The position numbers and the translations under genes are program-made. The notes under the pieces were generated by a model that had not been told where the DNA came from, made no database searches, and saw nothing but the letters and a program-made list of their open reading frames with translations. Of a DNA stretch of 64,000 nt, positions 1 to 11,300 are shown one piece after another (the stretch's first letter is position 1; the number at the start of each line of letters is the position of its first letter). The DNA is from Strigamia acuminata (lineage: Eukaryota; Arthropoda; Chilopoda; Geophilomorpha; Linotaeniidae): assembly GCA_949358305.1 (NCBI GenBank), contig OX442314.1:52895369-52959368 (forward strand), in the 5' to 3' direction.

Positions 1-782
1 CCAACTAGTTTATGTCACAACTCACCATTGTGCAAAAACACGGATACTTCTTCAAGAATTGACCAAACTGAAGCATAGCCACTTATAGCATGTACTTGCA
101 AGAGTAAATGTGTGGCTGTAATACCAACTTTATGTAAGCAGAATTATTACGAGTATTTACTGAATAAGTAATACTCTAATAAATACATCCATTACACGAA
201 CCGGAACCAGAAGTCATACGCAGTAACTCGCAACAGTATGTGAAACCCATTTTGACATATCACACCAACTATAATTGTCGTAAAACATTTATAAGAGGTC
301 AATTGGTAAATGGCTCTCACTAGCCATTTAAACTTATAACCGTCCCAGGTTGTGGCGATGCAGATAAAGTCAACCGCAAATCCTCGGATACTCTAACCCT
401 TTTACACAGATTCGAACCGGACCCAGATGCCCCTACCAGGACCAGATGAATGTCAAACTCAGATGACATCTTTTGCCACATCAGAAGCCAACTTGATATT
501 ATCTCAGCGCCTTACAGGCTACTAGATGTATAGTTCAAATCCTCAGTTTGGCCAATTGTCGGCATAGTTACTGTATAATTATTTATGCACATTGATTAAT
601 ATAATCACTTTACGGTGATTATATTTCATATTAATAAACATGTTATGTCTTGATAACCACATGCCTCATTATTTTACCCACAGTTCACACTTTAGGTTTG
701 TAAGCCTTCTCTCAACATTGAAAGATAGACTTGCTTGTTATGCTTAAATTACCCAATTTGAGCGGAGAGCGTCATCGTCACA
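1..782 (+). repeat. Partial LTR (3' part) related to element C
   Basis: No coding potential. Several blocks match the 3' part of the LTR at 61240-62991 in the same order and orientation. Examples are a shared stretch around GCAGATAAAGTCAACCGCAA (361-380 versus 62592-62611), AGATGACATCT (461-471), and GCCAATTGTCGGCAT with the following TGTATAATT (551-580). The block ends in GTCACA at 777-782, as the C and A LTRs do. The LTR 5' part lies outside the window. After two bases a TGGAAC follows where a primer site would start, but it does not match the tRNA-Gln site of C. Probably an old, diverged LTR end. The boundary is inferred from the CA end only. Confidence 0.5.
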
Positions 783-1360
783 AATGGAACAACCATGAGG
801 AGACCCATACAGCGACTGTCATCTCAAAGTGGAAATGAAGGTCTACTCCCCCGGGGTCGGGGGGGACTGTTGAAACTGAAGTTCAAAAGGGGCGAGAATT
901 GGGGGGAAATTGCAAGTGACGCCATGTTTGGTCACTAGAGGGTCACTTTGGTGACCCACAATGTAAAAGGATGAGTTTATGTGTTTTAAAGGGAGGAAAA
1001 GTTAGTTTTACTTGGTTTCTGTTTTTAAAATAAAGGTCACTGTTACAAATGTAATCCTAGTACATGCGTGCTTCTTTTTGCAAGAGGTGAAAATCCAGTA
1101 GAATCATTGCCATCAGCTTTCTAAAGCTATTTTTATTCGAACTCCCATCAAATATCGAGTTGCAGCCGCAACAAATCAGTTTTGATCAGTTGTTATAACA
1201 ACGTTTCAATGTGTCAATTCAACATGTTGAAAAGTAAAAATATTAAACAAAATTGCACTCAAGAATAATACTTAAAAACTGCAACTAAATTAACTTTTAG
1301 ATTAGCAACAAAAATCAATTAACTTTTATATTAAATTTCAACTCTAAAAGCAACACAAGT
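783..1360. other. Non-coding stretch with G-rich tract and degenerate AT-rich repeat
   Basis: No supported gene. A G-rich tract (about 849-868) is followed by TGTTGAAACTG, a polypurine-plus-TGTTGA arrangement resembling a copia-type 3' LTR start, but no partner LTR is visible. From about 1190 the sequence becomes a degenerate AT-rich tandem repeat with recurring 'ctaaaagcaacacaagt' units, the same repeat found at 17770-17960 and resuming after the solo LTR at 2360. Confidence 0.4.
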
Positions 1361-2359
1361 TGTGGTGACCCGACTGGGGTGGGGCACGAAGAGTTTCTCT
1401 CGTGGCCTACATACGGGTAAAGAAGGGGAGTCGCACGCGCGCCTCCCTTCCCTCAGAGCATTGACATCCAGTCAATGGACGGGCGTCTGCCCTGGGGGAG
1501 TGGGGGAGATTTGTCTTCTCCACTATTGGGTGGCTTTAGTCACCTGTCACCCCCCGCTTTGTGCAAAGGAATTTGCCTTGCACGGAGCGGGCAGAACCAA
1601 CACAAAAATCAACCAAGATACACGTAAAAGCCAAACGTCCTAAAACGATCAAGCCTAAGTACAAAGACTTCAGGAGTGACCTAGGACAAGGGACTTTCAA
1701 CGTGAGTACGATTGATTTGTGTTAACCTCCGCAGAGTAACCTGCGAAACAAGATTACCGCACTATTTTAGCAAGCCAGCTAGAAATAGTAAACCTACTCC
1801 AATTCAGCGAGTTGTGCAGACAAACGGTCGCACAAGCCTAAATTGCAGTAACCACGACGAGCGTTCCCGCCGCTGTGTGTATCGCCGGGAACCACCAAGC
1901 GTCCGCCGCTGTGTGATCGCCGGACACCTAAACAAAACCCTAAACCTAGACAACAGACCAGAAGTAAGACCTTTTAGGCATTCACTCGCGCCCGACCAGC
2001 GTGAGCCCGAAGGACCGAACGAGAAACGTGAGACGAGGACGCCATTCATTGCCACGCCGGCCCAAGACGACACCACGTTGCCATGCGGACGCCATCTTGG
2101 ATCCAGAGCGCCAACAAAGGACGACCTCGACCAGTTTCCCGCCAACTTCACACACCCCAACCTTTTACCTTTTTATTCCCTTACATATTTTATCTCTTTT
2201 ACCTGTACATTCCCGTATAATAAATACATTTATTATATTTACCATTTTACATTGTTTGCCGTTTCACATTATTTGGGTAACCGCTTGAGTAAAGCGGTAT
2301 TGCGAGATTAGAGAGTGACTCAGACCACGTATCAGCGACAGACCGAGTTGAGCGCGACA
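1361..2359 (+). mobile_element. Solo LTR of the element B family
   Basis: About 999 bp starting TGTGGTGACCCGACTGG and ending GCGCGACA, collinear with the LTRs of element B (43413-44429 and 53081-54097, opposite strand) and with the LTR at 21790-22767. Shared landmarks are the CCGACTGGGGTGGG start, CCTCCCTTCCCTCAG, the two 'CGCCGCTGTGTG' blocks near 1870-1920 and the ACCGCTTGAGTAAAGCGGT hairpin near the 3' end. No internal element sequence lies on either side, so it is a solo LTR left by LTR-LTR recombination. It interrupts a tandem repeat that resumes at 2364. The four bases on each side (aagt, cggt) match only partly, so a 4-bp duplication has decayed. Small ORFs inside it are incidental. 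Confidence 0.85.
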
Positions 2360-3324
2360 CGGTCAATTAATTTTTCCATCAAATTTCCAATCTAAGAGCA
2401 ATGCAATTTTAATCACATCTCACATCTCTTGTAATAACGAATGCTCGCTCTCCCCAACTAGTTATCGACATCTGTAGTGCGCACTTGTTTTTACTCTGAC
2501 CGTGTTTCTTGTTTTCCCTGGACACCAGGTGGACTTGCAACTTGATTCCAGTGGTTCTAAAGGTAAGAAAAAACCTTAACCCCATAGTGATATTGTGATT
2601 ACAATCCACAAAGGTGGATTCGCAAATACATGATTAACTGCCTGTTAACCATATTTTGTTGTGCAAAGCCAACCAGCACTAAAACCAGGCCTGCAGGTGT
2701 GCAGGATGTGTCGCTCACAAACTAGCCTCATCAGGAAGCAGCTACGGCCCTGAACTTATAAAAAATGGCGAAAGAAAGATGCATCCTTCGATCAAAGTGC
2801 AAAAATGGCAGCGACCACTGAGGGCTTTGTACGCGCGTGCTGTACTTTTTTTCGTTCGTGGTAGTCTAAAGTGTTTGTCCTTTCTGTGTGCCACATTAAG
2901 CACAGTTCTGTTCAAAATGACATTATAAGTTAAAAAATAAACGGTCTAAATTAAAAAATAGTTATTTCATATGCGAAATAATGTATTCTATCGTAAATTA
3001 TATTGTACATTTTGAATGAATAATCATCCCACTATTAGACTATAGACATCAGTTAAAGTACACAGACTCCCATGATTAAGTGTCAAACATGTCAATTTGA
3101 TTAAACTTGTCATGGAGTCATGAAACAAATGTGATTCTCTTGATCAAGTTGGGTTCATTCAGAGCTGGCCGATGGCAACATTGATTTCAATTATTACACG
3201 AGTTAGGGGTGGAATCAATTGAGAAATATTGCGCAATTAGGGATGGCGTAGTAGGTGCGTTCGATAACTCATTGCAACATGTTGTAAACAAAAAGTAAAT
3301 TTTGTTTTAAATTCCTAATCAATT
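2360..3324. other. Non-coding intergenic stretch
   Basis: The first about 50 bases continue the AT-rich tandem repeat interrupted by the solo LTR. The rest shows no recognisable coding, RNA or transposon signal. Bases 3321-3324 (AATT) are the left copy of the target duplication of element A. Confidence 0.5.
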
Positions 3325-5076
3325 TGTGACGATTCTACTTTTGGCTGATTTAATAGCCATTTAAGATAGATAAATAATCGGTTTAAACAAGACGTTGCTA
3401 GGAGTAGCAACAACCTAACCGAGATAAGCTTACAGAAGTCTGTGTAAAAATATGAATTCATGACTGAGCAGAAATAACTTACAGTTTTAGTGTGACATAA
3501 CATATTTATTACTGAATAATAATAACATAATTTGTGGGTTCTTGACGCGTGTAAACGGGCGGCATCAACTGGTTGAGGATCCGGGCGAAGCCAGAGGGAT
3601 ACGGCTGACTTGCGGCATCGTCACAAATAACGCTACGGAGACGTATTTGGTCCGCAGCTCGAGTATCTAATGATGCGAAGAGTCCTTCGCACAAATAGGA
3701 ATATTCGGCAGAATATTCCATATTCCAAATGAATAAATGTAAAGTGATTAATGGAATATAACAAATGAATTGTTATATAAATATTAATTGGGCGGGGACC
3801 GTCACGACAATTGAGAGAACGTCGCGGGAGTTGTTGAGACTCCATCCGCCAGCATGCCTTACGACGACAAGATCTCGTGATCAGGCGCCGAGTATTTAAT
3901 TGTACGCTTTAATTCGCTATCGGTGGTACCAACCACCAGGTAAACATTTCTATGGACTTACCGGGTTTAAAAGATATTGCCAATACAGGATTACCAATGC
4001 CCGAGTAATTTGTTTAACACGATATATTTTATATATCGTTCACGGGTTACTAACCCGGAGGGTACGATGGGGCGGGGACCGTCACGACGGTCGAGAGAAC
4101 CATCGCGGGAGGATTTGACTCCTCCATCCGCCAGCATGCCTTACGATGACGGGATCCATTGATCGAGCACCGGGTAAATATTACTTGGCCACTGCCGTTG
4201 GATTACCATTATCCAGGTAGTTATTTATCGCAACATCTTGAAGATATTACTCACGGGCTACCAACCCGGCGTGTTACCTGTACATTAGGCCTTTACCGAC
4301 TTTTAACGAGCGGAAGGACCAATTGTAGAAAGACGGGAACCTGCGTGGGCTGTTTACAACAGCCATCCTGCAGCGGACTGAGGCCAGTTAGCTGAGGGAC
4401 CTACTTTCATTTAGCAAGGTCGTACTGTATACGACCGTTATATTAAGCCACCGTACGAAATCCTACTGTCCCGTAGAACAGCTGGCTAACGTTACGGGGC
4501 CATTTCATGCGAATGCATGTCTATTACCGGAGTTAGCCTTCCCGAAATAGCCCTACAACAGCAATAACAAATAGTAATGAATACTAACTGTGGAGAGCTG
4601 AGGTGGCCTGATGTGTCGATAGAGAATAATGAAATCAAACGATAACAATTCAACTACAGACAATATACAAGTTCAGTTATCAAGCCAGGGGGATTGAGTG
4701 GGTGTGAAACTGATGCTTATATAGTTCTGTAGAACTACTAGATTGGCGACAGCCAATCAGCGTACGAATCGGCGGATTCGTGGGTCACTAGTCCGGACCT
4801 AATATATGACTATGTCCAGATGGGCCCAGTTGGGGGTGGGAAGGGTCCAATTGGCCCCCTTCGACAGGTAAGTAATGTGGATATTGATTCGATAGAATCA
4901 ACTTTGTCAAGTAAATAATACTTAGTTTATATCGAATAAAATAGTTATATTTTATTCACCGTGTCTAAATAATTATTTATCACACTTTTTAGTTTTATCG
5001 AGTTTGAATTACGCGCGTTTGGTAAACAGCGCCATCTATTGTGAACATTGATAAATACGGATTTGTAATCATCACA
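3325..5076 (-). repeat. 3' LTR of element A
   Basis: 1752 bp; in the sense direction it starts TGTGATGATTAC and ends GTCACA, with TG...CA termini. A TATA-like CTATATAAGC lies at about 4715-4725 (minus). Internally, a block of about 100 bp containing GGCGGGGACCGTCACGAC is present twice, 280 bp apart (3791 and 4071). Short inverted motifs such as CGGGTTACTAACCCG also occur, suggesting RNA structure in R/U5. The GTAAGT on the minus strand near 3477-3482 is the counterpart of the candidate splice donor of the 5' LTR. Confidence 0.95.
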
Positions 5077-5823
5077 CATCCCCCGGTGACAATCATAGAG
5101 TTTACCAACTTTTTAATTGTCATTCTTAATGTATAAGAAATGTTCACCTAATTCTATCGAATTAATCCATATTGGTAAGTATTTTTTATTAAACTTAATC
5201 ACGTTATTTCTTTCAGAAACTTCGTCACCCGATTAGACTAATCGGCTTCTCTGTACAGCGCAACTCCCGGTTGCTAAGCGACGGAAATGGACTCGACTGA
5301 ACATGGATACGTGTTCGAGAAAATTAATTTCGATGGAAATTTTTATTTTCTCCGTCAGATAAATTCTTCAAGGCTCATTAATCAACAAGATAATCAATAA
5401 AATAAACTTATGCAAAATTTTATTTATCAAAAATCTAACTACTTAACTTTTTATTACGATTGTCATAAAAAATTAACGAATTTCAACTTGAAATTCTTCA
5501 GCGCTTCGATCAAAGCAAAAACAAACACAATTTTCCACAAATAATTATGAAAATTCGCAAAATAATCAAACAAACATATATTAATATGATTAATTCAAAT
5601 AAACATCCAAATTGAATTCGGGAAAACACAAAATTAAATTGAATCCAATTTGCAAAATTAACTACATTCGTCTGAATATTTAAATGATTAGTTCTAATTT
5701 CAAACAAAACTAAACACACTACTCATGAGAATACTGGAAAAAATTGCAAACACAACAAAACACTTGGATTATTTTTAGTCAAAAATATCCACTCGGAAAA
5801 TAACGAATGTTAATTTGTCCCTT
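5077..5823 (-). other. Element A 3' UTR with polypurine tract
   Basis: AT-rich non-coding stretch between the ORF3 stop and the 3' LTR. The polypurine tract CCGGGGGATG (minus) directly abuts the LTR at 5077-5086, where plus-strand DNA synthesis would start. A motif GTTGCTAAGCGAC at 5270-5282, preceded by a short AGACT-loop inverted repeat, resembles a block in the element's 5' leader (15256-15268). Confidence 0.75.
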
Positions 5824-7341
5824 TTAATCCTTCTTTTCGACGTCAGTCGAATCTTTCTCTTCCTTCTTCTCGACTTCAGCAGAAGTCAGAAAATCAGACT
5901 CTTCAGTCGCCTCTGTCGAGACGGCGGAAAACACAGCTTCTTCCGGCGCTTCGATTTCATCCGGACTCGGAGGCGGAAACGGCAGGTCCTCGAGGAGCTC
6001 GGCCACGAAATCGATGACAGAAATCATTTCCTCGGCGTCCTCGAACTGTGCCTCGTCCGAAGTTTCAGACTTAGGCGCGATAGGAGCGCTCGACACGTCG
6101 GTTACGACCGCTGGAGGATCCTCCACGGGTTTGGACGACGCTTCTACGGCCTGTTGAAGCTTACGGGCTCGCCCTCGTGCCAAGATGTTAGTACGCTGGA
6201 CCTTGGCTATTTCCTTCGCTCGGTCGAGCGTCAGACAGCCTCGTCCACGCGACATTGCTCTTGGTCGAACGATTTCCTCTTGTACCTCGCTTCCGACGCT
6301 TTCGGCGGCTTGGACAGTTTCAGTAGAAACTTCGGAGTCCTCGGATGGCGGCGGCGACTGTCGAAGGAGTTCGACTCTTACACCGGCGTTGGCTTCAGCG
6401 CGGGTCCAGGTGAGGAAGCGTGGGTCGATGTACACAGCCTCGCCGCGGCTGTTCAAAAACAATCGACACTTGGGGCAGTGAGCCCAACATCGCTTCTCGT
6501 TAGGCTTAATGCCTTTAACTACGTGGGGCTGAACCTCCTTTCTCCACGGCTCCAAACGCGGTCGCGTTTTCCTTCCACGACAGTTTGGACAACGCATTAG
6601 TGAAGAACCTGCGGATGCACCGCAGCACCACCCACAGCCGACGCAAAATGGGCAGATCGTCTCCGTGGCCTGGTCGGTCACGATGTTATCGTGAGGTATT
6701 CCGGCTGCCATGTCACGCTCACACTGTTCTTTGCGCAGGCGGGCCTTCTCGTCCTTCTTTCTTGCCTTATTGGCGGCTCGGTACTCGCGGTTGCGAGAAA
6801 CAGGCTCCGAAAAACGCAGGGCGCCCGGTGGCGGCTCGTTCCATCCGTATTTGGATGCTGAAGATTCAGCACCGGCAGGAAGACGTGCAACAGACGTTGA
6901 TTGTCCTGCCACAGTCGGTGCAGCTGCATTCGACGTGTTGGCGACGGTAGGCGCCACGCTTGCAGTTGGCGGCCGAAATTCTGGCGAATGCGGGGCCAAC
7001 GGGACGTTGATAACGTTTACAGGCGGATATGCTACCTGGGCCAACGGGGCCAATTGCGCCGACTCATAAACAGTTGGCTGCGCAGAAGTGGACGGGGCCT
7101 GCATCATCGAATTCAAATCGAGCGGAAGTCCGTCCGGATGGACGCTCAGCCAATTTAGCGTTGCGAGTTGCAGTGGCGTCAGGGCATACATTGAGGCGGG
7201 CGCCGTCGGTACTGGTTGGGCCCTCATGTAGGCACGTTCTGCCGAACGACGTTGTTCGTCACTAGACGAAGTCGATGAGCTCGAGCTTTCATGACGATGA
7301 CGTCGATGACTCCGTTTTGAACGGTGTTTACCACTTCCCAT
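5824..7341 (-). CDS. Element A ORF3: basic, serine-rich, cysteine-cluster protein of unknown function
   Basis: 505 residues from the ATG at 7341. The open frame extends a few codons upstream through the splice-acceptor-like TTGTGCAG, but without an ATG. The N-terminus (about 1-45) is rich in Arg, His and Ser (SKRSHRRHRHESSSSS), like a nuclear or RNA-binding tail. Residues 50-170 are Pro/Ala-rich. A basic helix (about 185-210) precedes a cysteine cluster with Cys at 230, 233, 236, 239, 240, 251 and 254 (CPFC, CGWCCG, CPNC) and a second cluster at 285-292 (CWAHCPKC), suggesting zinc binding. The C-terminus is strongly acidic. No signal peptide, furin-like site or membrane segment is visible, so it is not a typical envelope protein despite its env position. 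I do not recognise the family. The spaced CxxC pairs only loosely resemble DnaJ-type zinc domains. Confidence 0.8.
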   Translation of the reverse strand: MGSGKHRSKRSHRRHRHESSSSSTSSSDEQRRSAERAYMRAQPVPTAPASMYALTPLQLATLNWLSVHPDGLPLDLNSMMQAPSTSAQPTVYESAQLAPLAQVAYPPVNVINVPLAPHSPEFRPPTASVAPTVANTSNAAAPTVAGQSTSVARLPAGAESSASKYGWNEPPPGALRFSEPVSRNREYRAANKARKKDEKARLRKEQCERDMAAGIPHDNIVTDQATETICPFCVGCGWCCGASAGSSLMRCPNCRGRKTRPRLEPWRKEVQPHVVKGIKPNEKRCWAHCPKCRLFLNSRGEAVYIDPRFLTWTRAEANAGVRVELLRQSPPPSEDSEVSTETVQAAESVGSEVQEEIVRPRAMSRGRGCLTLDRAKEIAKVQRTNILARGRARKLQQAVEASSKPVEDPPAVVTDVSSAPIAPKSETSDEAQFEDAEEMISVIDFVAELLEDLPFPPPSPDEIEAPEEAVFSAVSTEATEESDFLTSAEVEKKEEKDSTDVEKKD

Positions 7342-8396
7342 CTGCACAAGCAAATAAATTATTTTATTAAAAATAATTCCACTCTAAATAGTCATTCCTT
7401 GAGTCCAAAGAATTTAAAACGTATTGTTCGCAACGAAAATACACAACTCGAGTTATTTATAACCCTTAACACGTGACACTAATGAGTCACATTCCCCTTG
7501 TGTTTATGACACGAGAATGGACTCGCCGACAGGGATTTTCATCGAAAATCGCAACTTGTTGATTTTTCAAAAGAAAAATTCTTTTAGTTTCTTTAAACTA
7601 TTTAATCCAACTTTCGAGTATCAAAGATAACTTTCGTATTAATTAATTAACACTTAGTCTAATAAATATCTTACATCGAAAATTCATCGCCAAATAATTT
7701 ATGCAAGCCTCGACCGCGACTTGATTTAAATAATTAGTGCCTACATACTTAAATCTTAATAATTCATTATTAATATTTAACCCAACTATTCGACTGAATA
7801 GCTAAACTTCCAGAGTGATTTAATGCCGATTCACGCTTATAACGACACGTGAATTTCTAACTTTTATCGGGACGCCGATATTTTATCAATTGTTGCGAAC
7901 AATTTTTTTACAATTCTTTGGTCAAAGAATATTATTGAAAACTACTTACAGTTGAAACTAGTTTTCCTTGTTTAGGAGTCGGCTAAATGAATTAGCGGAA
8001 ATCTCGAGTTGAAAAGTGAAGACGGGTTGAAGGGACGAAGTCACTAGTATCCGTGTGTTTTACGAAGTGTTTGTGTGCAATGAACCCTGGGAATTTTATT
8101 CTTTATTAATTGTCGGGTTCGAGGTTTAATCACACCTCGTAAGTCTCGTACCTTCGTAATTACGCGAGATTATCACTTTTCAAAGTAATTCTCTGTATTT
8201 TGGTTAAAATACATGTAAATACGACCAAAAAATTAAAATATTCTACCGAATATTTAATTCATCGCAACAAATTCATATTTTTAATATAAATTTCCATAAA
8301 TATCGTAATATCTTGTCCCCCGGTGTTGAGATTATAAATCACTACACCTGTCAGACATGTAAATAATTACAGTCTCCAAGTTTTGAATAAAACTTA
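7342..8396 (-). other. Element A pol-ORF3 spacer with candidate splice signals
   Basis: AT-rich, non-coding. On the minus strand TTGTGCAG ends at 7342, immediately before the ORF3 ATG, as a splice acceptor would. A perfect GTAAGT donor in the context AACTGTAAGT lies at 7949-7944, and an identical-context donor lies in the 5' LTR at 16104-16099. ORF3 is therefore likely expressed from a spliced RNA, as env is in retroviruses and gypsy. This is inference without transcript data. Confidence 0.5.
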
Positions 8397-11300
8397 TCAA
8401 TTCCAACAGAACTTTGAGGCTTTTCCTCGTTGTTGGTATGGTTTTTTAAATACTGCAGTGATGTTTCGCACGAAATTTTCATCTGCATATTTAGGATTTG
8501 GTTTTCGTTCTCGTCGTGGACGAGTGCTAGTTCGAGGAACTATCGGTTGGGGTTTGCGGGGTTTTCGAGGCGGTTTCTTTGGAACTTCGCCTCTTTTCAA
8601 CGCCGCTTTCCTTTCCATAGCAGTTAATCGTTGTCTGTGTCTATGCCTAGACTTTGTGGGCGCAGATTTGTCAATCTGCACTGGAGTTGAGTCGGACAAT
8701 TCCATTGGAATTTCTGAAGAAGTTTCAGGAATTAATTCCATTTCCTCAGCATCCGGAAGTAGATTACTTTCGTCCATCCATTTAAGATTTTCTTGAGGCG
8801 AGTAAGAGGCGGACTTTTGTCCTACTTTCCACGTCTCAATCGGGTATGACGGAGTATAGGGATACAACGCTTTAATATTTACTGATTTTTCAATCGAACC
8901 ATCAGCTAATTTGCGTAATTTATACGCTCCGCCAGGAAGTACTTTAGTAATTTCCCACGGTCCATCTCTCTTCTCGGCAAATCCCGCGGAGATATTTTTA
9001 TCTGCGCACGAGAGAATGTGAGTCTGTTTCCAAACTAAATCTCCAACTTCGAACTCCGTAATTACGAACTTTTGTTCGTGTATTTTCCTATGTCGTTCAA
9101 AATTCAATTGAATTCTGCGATGCATCTCTTGATGCGATCTGCGCAATACATCCAATAGTACTCTGACATATTTTTCTGGATTTTCTTTGTCAAATGGATT
9201 GGCATGTTTAATAATCCTTGGGTCGAAAGGTAATGTTACGATTCGTCCCGTGTTCAGCAGCATCGGGCTTGAGCCGGTTGCCGCCGAAACATTATTTCGC
9301 ATTGCGAATGCAAATTCGTCTAAATAACGCGGCCATTGCGTGTGCACATCTGTGTACAGGGCCAGCATCGTCTTTATGTCTCTATTGGCTCGCTCTGTCG
9401 GGTTCGCCTGGGCATGATACGTGCTTGTATGGGACGGGCGAATGTTGTACATTTCGCAATACTCATTGTAAATATCGGAAACAAATTGTTTTATGTTATC
9501 GCTCACAATCTTTTTGGGGTGTCCCCATCTGTTTGTAACAGATCTTAATTCTTGAACGCAGTTAGCGCTCGTGGCTTTTGTCAAAGCCTTAATTTCAACG
9601 AACTTGGTACAATTGTCAATAATGACAAAGATATACTGGTTTTGGGACCTTCCCGCGGGTTTCGGGCCCATCAAGTCCATGTTAATACATTCCCAAGGAT
9701 TGGTCATGTTGTGTGGTGTGTAAGGAGCTGCGTGCCTTTTCTGTTGAATAGGCTTGTACTGAGCACAGTGCGTGCAGCTTTTGACGTAGTTCCTGACACT
9801 TCTACTCATACCAGGCCAGAAATATATTAAACGCGTTTTCTCAAGCGTCTTACTCATCCCAGCGTGACCGCTTAGGGGGTGGCCATGACAAGCGAAGAGT
9901 ACTCGTTTTACGAGTGAACTGGGTACAACGGCTTTAAAGCCGTTTCCCGAATCGTTTAATTCCTCTTCGAACGAAGGGTTAAAATAGATGATCATTTGAT
10001 CACCATCAACTTCTTTTTTGTCTAAACAATAGTTTTTGACTTTGTTTTTCCATTCTTTTATTTCAGATTGTGGTATCCCAACAACCTTGTCATTCAATAA
10101 ATATTCTCGAATGCGTTTGCATTCAGTATCTAGTAGCTGAGCATCTATTATTTCTCTCCTTGTAGGAGGGACTTCTTTAAGTACTTCAGTCAACGCACTG
10201 TACAAGGTTTCTTGTACTTCCTCCCCCTCCCTTTCTTCAGAACATTCTTTAGAATTTTCTGAAAAATAGGAACGCATACTAGCCAAAAATTCTCGTTTTT
10301 CCGGGGCACGATTTAATGAAACAGAAGGATTTCCGTCCCACTCAGGCCAGTATTGTTTAATTTCTACAGGTTCCACATGATCTCGAAGAGGAATGTCTTC
10401 CTCTGTTAGTGGGGCTCTAGAAAGTGCATCTGTAACTTGATTAGCAGCACTTTTTCGAAAAACAATTTTAAAATTTCCACATTGGATTCTTAAGGCCCAT
10501 CGGCCAAATTTCCCAGATGGTTCAGGCGTTCGCATCAACCATTTTAATGCTTCAGCATCTGATTCCAAAGTAAACGTACCATATTCGAGATATGGTTTAA
10601 ATCGATCAATAGCCCACACGACTGCGAGACATTCGAGTTCCGGCGTTGTATAACGCTTCTCCGCTCCACGTAAAACTCTGCTTGCATAAGCTACAGGTCT
10701 GGGTACAGAAATGTTTTTCTGCTTCTTTTCGTCGAATATATCGACGTCTTGGCAAAGGACAGCTCCTAAGCCTTTGTGAGAGGCGTCAGTCATGACGACA
10801 AATGGCAGAGTCATGTCTGGTTTGTGTAGACAATTGTCGCCACAAAGTAGCTCTTTAATTTTATTAAAAGCTTCTGTCTGCTCATCTCCCCATTCAAATG
10901 GAGTTTTCTCATTCATCATACGTGTGTATGGTGCGGCAATAGTTCCGTGATTTGGAACAAACTTCCTGAAGAAGTTAGTCATGCCGTGAAAGCGCTGAAT
11001 GTCTTTAGCACACGTGGGGGTGGGAAATTTCATAATCGCCGATATTTTATCGGGATCACCGAAGAGACCTTCGGGTTTAATCCAGTGGCCCAAGAATTTT
11101 AATTCTGTACGCCCAAAACGAGATTTCGCTTTATTTATTGTCATGTTGGCTTGGTTAAGCCTTTCCAAAACATCTCGAACATGTTTGAGATGATCATCCC
11201 AATTATCTGAATACACAATTACGTCATCCAAATAAACTAACGCGTAGTCTTGCAAAGCTGAGCCTAAAATGCCTTCCATCAGACGCTGGAAAGTACAAGG

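Noticed and set aside
395-440. Pol III B-box-like GGTTCGAATCT on the minus strand, suggesting a tRNA-derived SINE
   Set aside because: No A box or tRNA fold at the right distance, and the region aligns with the C-type LTR instead.
1712-2311. 199-codon plus ORF and its antisense partner at 1804-2160
   Set aside because: Both lie within the solo LTR and recur, broken differently, in the other LTR copies.
5815-7265. Plus-strand ORFs of up to 261 codons
   Set aside because: They are antisense to element A ORF3, which has the structured composition and position of a real gene.
5824-7341. Calling element A ORF3 an env gene
   Set aside because: No signal peptide, fusion peptide, transmembrane anchor or cleavage site can be seen.
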